Position numbers and translations under genes: made by a program. From Gymnogyps californianus (taxonomy: Eukaryota; Chordata; Aves; Accipitriformes; Cathartidae): 64,000 bases of DNA. The notes under the pieces were generated by a model. The model saw only the letters and a program-made list of their open reading frames with translations. It had not been told where the DNA came from and made no database searches. Location: assembly GCF_018139145.2 (NCBI RefSeq), contig NC_059500.1:58732607-58796606 (forward strand), given 5' to 3'. Positions 63,885 to 64,000 of the stretch are shown one piece after another (the stretch's first letter is position 1; each line of letters opens with the position of its first letter).

Positions 63885-64000
63885 GTTCGTATTTTCTGCA
63901 GTCTAGAAAAACAACAGGATACCACGATTCAATTTGGGCTAATTTATCAAGACATACAGACACTTGAGGACATCATGTCAAATTCTTGAAAATACTTAAA

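Larger units (their letters stand above)
26373..64000 (-). other. AP3B1: AP3B1 gene, 3' part (partial; extends beyond right edge)
   Basis: This span covers the 3' end of AP3B1, the large beta-3A subunit of the heterotetrameric AP-3 adaptor complex. AP-3 sorts cargo from endosomes to lysosomes and lysosome-related organelles; human loss causes Hermansky-Pudlak syndrome type 2. Five coding exons were found by reading the reverse complement. They have canonical GT/AG borders, and their phases join without a break from V-T-T-Q to the stop. The translated product is 235 residues and matches, from memory, the C-terminal appendage region of human beta-3A from the LLHRMSGKG motif to the terminal LKPVLSQG. 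The four introns in the window are about 12.9, 5.2, 9.2 and 3.1 kb. The fifth intron (58041 onward) is open at the right edge. The promoter and roughly four fifths of the protein lie outside the window. Gene identity is near certain; the UTR end is less sure. Confidence 0.96.
58041..64000 (-). other. AP3B1: AP3B1 intron, open at right edge
   Basis: Intron upstream of the phase-0 exon at 57809-58040. It contains the solo LTR at 60118-60699 and otherwise AT-rich unique DNA. I searched for the preceding hinge-encoding exon (expected LLDLDDF-type acidic motif) and did not find it, so this intron is at least 6 kb. Confidence 0.7.

Noticed and set aside
58041..64000. Search for the next upstream AP3B1 exon
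   Set aside because: No minus-strand segment matched the expected acidic hinge motif with proper splice sites, so none is called.
1..64000. CRISPR arrays, operons, tRNA, rRNA, riboswitches
   Set aside because: None seen. The window is vertebrate nuclear DNA and no cloverleaf or array-like repeats were noticed; a tRNAscan run would confirm this.

Overview
This window is vertebrate nuclear DNA and almost certainly avian. It is AT-rich, with large introns, GT-AG splice sites and no prokaryotic gene organisation. It carries CR1 retroposons, one with the diagnostic ATTCTATG 3' repeat, and three solo LTRs of types I recall as common in neoavian birds. The only protein-coding gene I can identify firmly is AP3B1, the beta-3A subunit of the AP-3 adaptor complex. 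It lies on the minus strand and is represented by its last five coding exons, about 235 C-terminal residues. From memory AP3B1 is Z-linked in chicken, so this may be Z-chromosome sequence; that is inference.

Layout. Positions 1 to about 26.4 kb lie downstream (3') of AP3B1 and contain no gene I can support. They hold a 1.0-kb solo LTR (11134-12168), an old CR1 fragment (about 13448-13745), a 0.6-kb solo LTR (20118-20711), a GC-rich block of unknown origin (about 21000-22270), and several stretches whose texture resembles conserved non-coding enhancers. In mammals the neighbour on this side is TBCA and then OTP, a developmental homeobox gene, so long-range enhancers here would be plausible.

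From about 26.4 kb to the right edge the window is AP3B1. Candidate poly(A) signals are at 26373 and 26609. The terminal exon is 26962-27115, with further coding exons at 39985-40123, 45336-45433, 54627-54711 and 57809-58040. All four junctions join in frame (235 codons plus stop) and all splice sites are canonical. The remaining 6 kb to the right edge is intron; the next upstream exon was not found and probably lies beyond 64000. The introns hold a minus-oriented CR1 (about 47831-47985), a plus-oriented CR1 tail (about 49368-49476) and a third solo LTR (60118-60699) with a perfect 5-bp target-site duplication.

Most worth a second look: (1) a 73-codon open segment preceded by strong splice acceptors on the strand opposite AP3B1 (49129-49350), with a protein-like hydrophilic C-terminus and two further splice-bounded open mini-exons nearby; (2) enhancer-like blocks at about 18770-19460, 16880-17520 and 28190-28570; (3) an LTR with an intact cAMP-response-element palindrome just upstream of its TATA-like box. 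I found no convincing new biological system. The candidates are modest and can be tested by alignment and RNA-seq.
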